A stretch of 64,000 bases of DNA from Bog-473 sp963726135 (GTDB taxonomy: Bacteria > Actinomycetota > Acidimicrobiia > Acidimicrobiales > RAAP-2): assembly GCA_963726135.1 (NCBI GenBank), contig CAVSBE010000007.1, positions 10,600 to 74,599 on the forward strand, in the 5' to 3' direction. The position numbers and the translations under genes were made by a program. Positions 59,780-64,000 of the stretch are shown here, piece after piece (the stretch's first letter is position 1; each line of letters opens with the position of its first letter). Below the pieces are notes generated by a model that was not told where the DNA came from, did not search any database, and worked only from the letters and a program-made list of their open reading frames with translations.

Positions 59780-60336
59780 TGCTGCTCATGACCGCGTCCC
59801 AGATCCGCGGGCTTCCGGTGGTCACGGTCCAGGGCGGGGAGGACGTGGCCGAGGTGCGCGACGTGATCTACAGCCCCGAGGCGGGTCGCCTCGTCGGTGT
59901 CACCCTCAACAAGCGCGGATTCCTGGCTGGTCGGAGCCGCGATGTCCTGCCGGCCGAGGCCGTCCATGCGATCGGCCAGGACGCGGTGATGGTGCTCGAC
60001 GAGTCCAACCTCGTGGCCCCCGAGGACGCGCCCGAGGATGTCGGCCATCCCGCTACCGAGCGCAACGTGCTCGGAGACGACATCCTGACCGAGGGGGGAG
60101 CCAGCCTGGGTGAGGTCGCCGACTTGGTACTGCTGGTTGGGAGCAGCGGTGAGGTGGTCGGGTATCAGATCGAGAAGGCCGGGGGTGGGCGGGGCTACAT
60201 CCCGCTACCAGTGCAGCTTTCCGTCTCAGGGGTTGCCCTTGTGGTCCCTAACATCACCGAGGAGTTCGTCCAGGACGACCTCGTCGGCCTCGGCGCGGCG
60301 GTCAATGAGTTCCGGACTCGATTGGGACTGACGTGA
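59779..60336 (+). CDS. PRC-barrel domain protein
   Basis: A 185-residue protein with two PRC-barrel-like halves. The first reads GLPVVTVQGGEDVAEVRDVI and RLVGVTLNKRGFLAG; the second reads LGDDILTEGGASLGEVADLV and VVGYQIEKAGG. PRC barrels occur in photosynthetic reaction centre H subunits and in RimM; stand-alone ones are linked to RNA or membrane processes. The ATG has AAAGG upstream and overlaps the preceding 44-residue gene. The GTG of the next PRC gene overlaps its stop (GTGA). Confidence 0.85.
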   Translation: MLLMTASQIRGLPVVTVQGGEDVAEVRDVIYSPEAGRLVGVTLNKRGFLAGRSRDVLPAEAVHAIGQDAVMVLDESNLVAPEDAPEDVGHPATERNVLGDDILTEGGASLGEVADLVLLVGSSGEVVGYQIEKAGGGRGYIPLPVQLSVSGVALVVPNITEEFVQDDLVGLGAAVNEFRTRLGLT

Positions 60337-60788
60337 GCGAGTCATTCCGGGATTCCGCTGGCCGGAAGGTAGTGAGCCGATCGAGCGCGAAGGAGTTGGG
60401 CTCTGTCAGCCACCTGCTCGTGGATGCCAGGCAACGGCGCATCGCCGCCGTGGTCATCGGGCGAGGCAAAAAGGCTCAGCTGGTCGATTGGGCGCAATTG
60501 AGCGGGTTCGGGCCCGATGCGGTCATGGTCATCGACGAAGGCGCCCTCCGGCCACCGTCAGATGACCGGGAACAGGCGGCCGCCGCGGGGAAACTCGAGC
60601 TCGTCGGCAAGCGGGCCCTGAGCGAACGAGGCAACGAACTCGGCGAACTCGACGACGTGACCTTCGACACCGTTACGGGCGTTCTCGAGGACCTGCTCAT
60701 CGGCCCCCGCCGCGTCTCCGCCGGGTCCGTGCTGGGCAGCGGCTCCTATGCAGTTGTGCTCGACGAGAGCCAGGAGCAGTCACCGTAA
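60333..60788 (+). CDS. PRC-barrel domain protein, second copy
   Basis: A 151-residue protein: KVVSRSSAKELGSVSHLLVD and RIAAVVIGRGKKAQLVDWAQ form one PRC barrel. ELVGKRALSERGNELGELDD with VLEDLLIGPRRVSAGSVLG forms a second, more diverged one. It shares the conserved DAVMVIDE with the preceding protein, so the two are likely old duplicates. It is coupled by GTGA. Role unknown. Confidence 0.82.
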   Translation: MSESFRDSAGRKVVSRSSAKELGSVSHLLVDARQRRIAAVVIGRGKKAQLVDWAQLSGFGPDAVMVIDEGALRPPSDDREQAAAAGKLELVGKRALSERGNELGELDDVTFDTVTGVLEDLLIGPRRVSAGSVLGSGSYAVVLDESQEQSP

Positions 60789-61065
60789 AGACTCTTCCCA
60801 GTGTCCGTCGCAATGGGTTCATCGCAGTTCGGCTGGCCTGACGTCGGAGCCGGACAACTCCTTATGGCGTGACATCTTCCGCGTGGCCCGCATGCGCAAG
60901 GTGCCAGTGGCCAAATCGGCAATGACTCTGTGATCTCCGATGGCCACGCTCTCGAACTGGCGGAAGCGCGCTGATTCGAGGACAGTGGCCGACCGAGGCC
61001 CAGACGCGTCAAGTCCCGGTGCCCCTAGAACTCGTTCCAAGTTGAACTCGTTCCAAATCCGGGTT

Positions 61066-61090
61066 GGGCACGTAGAGGGCACGAAACTTC
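61066..61090 (+). repeat. Short partial copy of the repeat
   Basis: GGGCACGTAGAGGGCACGAA and the following five bases match the 41-base block of copies A and B at 21 of 25 positions. It lies 220 bases before the matching block of copy B. It suggests the element was duplicated more than once here. The surrounding 60789-61148 has no credible gene. Confidence 0.45.
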
Positions 61091-61148
61091 GACCCACGAA
61101 ATTGACCATGAGTCGAAATGAGCCCTCGCTAGGAACTTTGCGTTGGTG

Positions 61149-61452
61149 GGATCGACGACGGGCCAGTGAGTGACCTCACGCTTTTCAGGTCGGATTCTGG
61201 GTCAATCTGGTAGAGCGGTTGGTTGACCATGGAAAATGCAAGAAAGTCCAGTTCAGACGGCGAAATCTGAGCCAATTTTCGCAGTCGTTGTGCCGCGCTA
61301 TTCCGCGCTGTTTCACATTCACTAGGGCACGCCAAGGGCACGAAACTTGATCGATCTGAAGTATCGCGGGTCAGATCCGAGCATCCCGTCGTGACAATCG
61401 AAACAGTCCGGCGGCGGGCTCCATACTCCAGGGCGAAACTGGGTGTCATTGC
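61149..61452 (+). repeat. Diverged ~300 bp non-coding repeat, copy B
   Basis: Second copy of the repeat at 58544-58836, same orientation. Conserved blocks lie at 61170-61195 and 61311-61351 and the sequence ends GGGTGTCATT. Together the two copies flank CsbD and the PRC-barrel genes (about 2.3 kb). No transposase or integrase is nearby. It just reaches the 3' end of the oxidoreductase gene. Confidence 0.6.
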
Positions 61453-62596
61453 GCAAGGATAGGGTCAAGGATCATTCGCATAACACCTGCTTCGAGGCAT
61501 TTCGGCGGATACCCACGGAGCGTCTCCGCCGCGCGATTGTGGGACGCAGCGTTCAGGAAGTCAGGCGCGCTTGCCGGGTCGGGGGTCCTGTCCGCATCCT
61601 CGGCGATGTACAACACGACACTGCCGGTCTTGGTTTCGGTCTCGACGTAGCGTGTGGCAGCGACGACTTGTTCGAACGGATAGTGGCGGTCTACCACAGC
61701 GCGGTACTCGCCCGCCTCTACGAGGTGTTTGATGAGCTCGACGTCGGCTCTCGTGTAGCGAGGAAGTGGGAATGCGACATGCTTGCGTCCGAAGCGTGCG
61801 GTCCATAGAGCCAATGCCGGATTCTGCTGCCAGGGCCCCAGTTCCGTGGAAAGGTACATACCCCCACCTTTGACGGCCTTTCGGCATCGGGCGAAGGACA
61901 GTTTGCCGACGGCGTCGAACACGACGTCATAGGGATCGCTGGTTTCGGCAAAGTCTTCGTGCCGGTAGTCGAGAACGGTGTCGGCGCCGAGAGAGCGTAC
62001 GAGCTCGACGTTCTCCGCGCCGCACACGGCCGTGACGTCCGCTCCAAAGTGTTTCGCGGGCTGTACCGCCGAGCTGCCGATGGATCCCGACGCGCCGTAC
62101 ACGACGATGAGCGTTCTCGGACCAACTGCAGCTTGCCGCAGGTACGCGAGCGCAAGGATCGCGCCGTCGCACATCGCCGCCGCGTCAGCGAAAGACACGC
62201 CCGCCGGCATCATCGCGACCGCGCATCCTGTTTGACCAACACATACTCGGCCTGTGTGCCGAACACGTCCACGTTCACGCCGAACACTCGGTCACCGATC
62301 GCGAACTCTGTCACAGCGTCACCGACCGCCTCGACGACCCCGGCGAACTCAGTCCCGAGAATCCGCTTCTTCGGTCGGACGAGGCCGCTGAAGAAGCGGA
62401 CGATAAACGGCTTCGCGGCGCGGAACCCGCAGTCGGTTCGATTGACTGTGCAGGCGTGCACCTCGACCAGCAGCTGGTTGGGTCCCGGGCTCGGCTGCGC
62501 CACCAGCTCGACGTGTAGCACCTCGGGCGGTCCGTAGCGCTCGTGCACGACGGCACGCATCTGTCGGGCGTGGTTCTCGGTTTGAGTGGATGCCAT
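61446..62596 (-). CDS. Zinc-free quinone-oxidoreductase-like MDR protein (one frameshift)
   Basis: About 383 residues after restoring one lost base near 62212-62222. The N-terminal half: MRAVVHERYGPPEVLHVELV, VEVHACTVNRTDCGFRAAKP and LGTEFAGVVEAVGDAVTEFA. The second half: MPAGVSFADAAAMCDGAILA, the NADPH loop VVYGASGSIGSSAVQPAKHF and LGADTVLDYRHEDFAET. No zinc ligands (GTEF in place of GHE). The normal end is near TGSVVLYI; a ~45-residue tail beyond it is unusual and overlaps the repeat copy B, so the original stop may have been lost there. Confidence 0.82.
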
Positions 62597-62702
62597 CGCA
62601 CCACCTCCGGGTAAGTGCACACTGCTCCTCTCGTCGTTCGCCCGGCAGGGCCGAAGGTCACTCCAGCGATTCGTCAGAGGGGTTCCTCAGCGAGGCCGCT
62701 TC

Positions 62703-63306
62703 TCAGCGGATCACGGCAACCGAGCATCTGGCGTGCCTCACGCAACGGTCGCTTACGGATCCGAGCAGAAGCTCCTTGAACGCCCCTAGGCCGCGACTTC
62801 CGACGACGAGGAGGTCGGCATCACGGGCTACGTCGAGCAGCACCGATGCTGCGTTCCCCTTGATCATCTGAGCGTTGACTCGTTCTTCGGAGTTGCCGGA
62901 TAGCGCTTCCTCAATCACCTCGTCGAGTCTGGCCCACGCCTCGGTCATGAGCTCAAGCTCGTCAGGCCAAGGGACATGGGCGTCAATTCCAAGTGGTACG
63001 GGTCCCTCGGGAAATGTCCAAGCGGTCACGACTTCAAGCGTGGCTCCCATGGAACGAGCGTGACGCGCTGCCCATTGCAGGGCGCGTATCGAGCGACTCC
63101 GAACCATCGACACCGACTATGACTCGTCCGGATCCGCCATTGTCCGATCCGATCGAGTGTGGTTGGCTCAGGGCTAGCTTCCCTCCAAACCTCGACTGTC
63201 TTGTTGCGTCGTGGAACGCTCCACGGTAAATCTTATCGAATATCTCTGTGGGGTGATGCCATGGTTCGTCGTAGACCAGGTCGTAGCGTCCCAGCCTCAG
63301 TGTCAT
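62703..63306 (-). CDS. Universal stress protein UspA family (one frameshift)
   Basis: About 200 residues after removing one extra base near 63089-63097. The first strand GRVIVGVDGSES joins to SIRALQWAARHARSMGATLE and VVTAW. The C-terminal ATP-binding motif is VVGSRGLGAFKELLLGSVSD, followed by RHARCSVAVI, i.e. the ATP-binding subgroup. The N-terminal ~55 residues (from ATG at 63306, MTLRLGRYDLVYDEPWHHPT) are not part of a normal Usp, so the true start may be later, but no good codon is visible in between. Confidence 0.82.
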
Positions 63307-63421
63307 GGTTGACCATCCGACGCTCCCCGGGGCGATGCCGTCACCGGCACCCGGCGCACACGATCGTGACGTCTCGCCCAGGCTCTTGGACTCATTGACC
63401 TTGCCATCGGCTCCAGTCGGT

Positions 63422-63821
63422 CTAGTGCCAGGACCGTCCGAGGGAAGTGGGAGCATCACTATCTCGTGCGCAAGTGCCCCGTTGTTGAATGCCACAACAA
63501 GGACCTCCAGGAATGGTGGCAGGGTCAGCGATCAGCGTCCCCATTATCGGTTCTCCTGCTGGGCCGCTTCCTTTGAAGAGGTCTCGTCGCCGGGAGTACC
63601 CGTCGGATTCCATCTTGCCTCGGGCAGGACATGGAGGATGCGAGGGCGTCTGAACCGGTGCCAGGCCCTGGCTGAGATTTGCAATCGCTGTGAGCGTTCT
63701 TGTGGCGAGCGATGCTGACGACCGCCCAGGCGAGAATACCCCAGAACACCAACATCGCCAAGCTCATCAAAATCCAAAGGGCCCAGTGGCTTCCGACGTT
63801 GTAATAGGCGTAACGCATCAT
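63422..63821 (-). CDS. Membrane-anchored SHOCT-domain protein (one frameshift)
   Basis: About 132 residues after removing one extra base near 63621-63640. A single membrane helix lies at residues ~12-40 (HWALWILMSLAMLVFWGILA). A linker follows, then SHOCT-like RGKMESDGYSRRRDLF, which appears only in the shifted frame. This helix-linker-SHOCT layout is common in actinobacteria. The tail after the SHOCT motif (FKGSGPAGEPIMGTLI) is not conserved as far as I can tell and may run past a lost stop. Confidence 0.6.
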
Positions 63822-63913
63822 TGGATGTGTTTCTCTCGCACACCTAGCTCTACGAATCGATCCTCAGTCAGGCGAGATTCCTCAGCTAGAGGCGAAGGTC
63901 ACCTGTCGGGACC

Positions 63914-63930
63914 TTCGGCTCTGCCGAAGT
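63914..63930. terminator. Short hairpin near window end
   Basis: A perfect 7-bp inverted repeat CTTCGGC-TCT-GCCGAAG. It lies between the SHOCT gene start and a possible plus-strand start at 63950. No U-tract follows, so it may be an attenuator or operator rather than a terminator. Confidence 0.35.
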
Positions 63931-63949
63931 TAGGAATCTGGTCACACGA

Positions 63950-64000
63950 TGGGGATTGTGTTGAAGCGGTGTGTGGTGATCGGTGTGGTCATTGGGGCGC
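63950..64000 (+). CDS. Possible start of a gene cut by the window end
   Basis: ATG at 63950 opens 17 codons (MGIVLKRCVVIGVVIGA) that continue past the window. A basic residue followed by a hydrophobic run looks like a signal peptide or membrane helix. Too short to identify. Confidence 0.35.

Overview
This window looks like a chromosome segment from a high-GC actinobacterium, most likely a member of the Acidimicrobiia. The evidence is a dnaK-grpE-dnaJ-hspR-clpB block with a MerR-type HspR, a three-part FGAM synthase (PurS/PurQ/PurL), many GTG starts with 4-base GTGA or ATGA stop/start overlaps, an F420/deazaflavin-type nitroreductase, LLM-class oxidoreductases, threonine-rich linkers, and a secreted protein built from GYW...DGGIF repeats. 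The lineage call is an inference from gene content, not a phylogeny.

Layout. (1) 1-4.9 kb: heat-shock block (dnaK tail, grpE, dnaJ, hspR, clpB). (2) 5.2-19.1 kb: purine genes purA-purD-purB-purC-purS-purQ, then a 2.8 kb interruption (conserved basic protein, membrane protein, methyltransferase remnant, patatin phospholipase), then purL-purF-purM-pyrE. (3) 19.2-21.6 kb: large secreted repeat protein. (4) 21.6-37.6 kb: catabolic and detoxification genes (cyclase-family hydrolase, deazaflavin nitroreductase, beta-lactamase-like esterase, epoxide-hydrolase-like protein, LLM monooxygenase, alcohol dehydrogenase, SDR, aminoglycoside-phosphotransferase-like/DUF6285 fusion, two MFS exporters, HxlR regulator, amidase, old-yellow-enzyme homologue, PASTA protein). 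(5) 37.7-43.4 kb: membrane and exported proteins including a DUF4331 protein, then a double-hotdog thioesterase. (6) 43.5-49.7 kb: sulfatase, SnoaL-like protein, DHDPR-like reductase, TetR, SDR and cytochrome P450. The last four appear to share one operator. (7) 49.7-64 kb: a visibly more AT-rich accessory stretch with an HtrA-like protease, an Ig-repeat protein, a zinc-ribbon/HTH small-gene pair, a cupin-rhodanese fusion, a CsoR-controlled permease-YHS module, CsbD, PRC-barrel proteins, a quinone-oxidoreductase-like protein, a universal stress protein and SHOCT proteins, plus two diverged copies of a ~300 bp non-coding repeat.

The heat-shock genes form an autoregulated chaperone set with HspR as repressor. 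The purine genes run almost from PRPP to AMP and are largely translationally coupled. The catabolic region has the parts for epoxidation, epoxide hydrolysis and alcohol oxidation. The last 10 kb has a metal/stress flavour.

Sixteen single-base frameshifts interrupt thirteen otherwise intact genes, including the core genes purA (two compensating) and purL. Most sit in homopolymers or GC repeats. This points more to residual sequencing or assembly indels than to gene decay, so these genes are annotated as CDS with the shift noted. No rRNA, functional tRNA, CRISPR array, prophage or intact transposase was seen.
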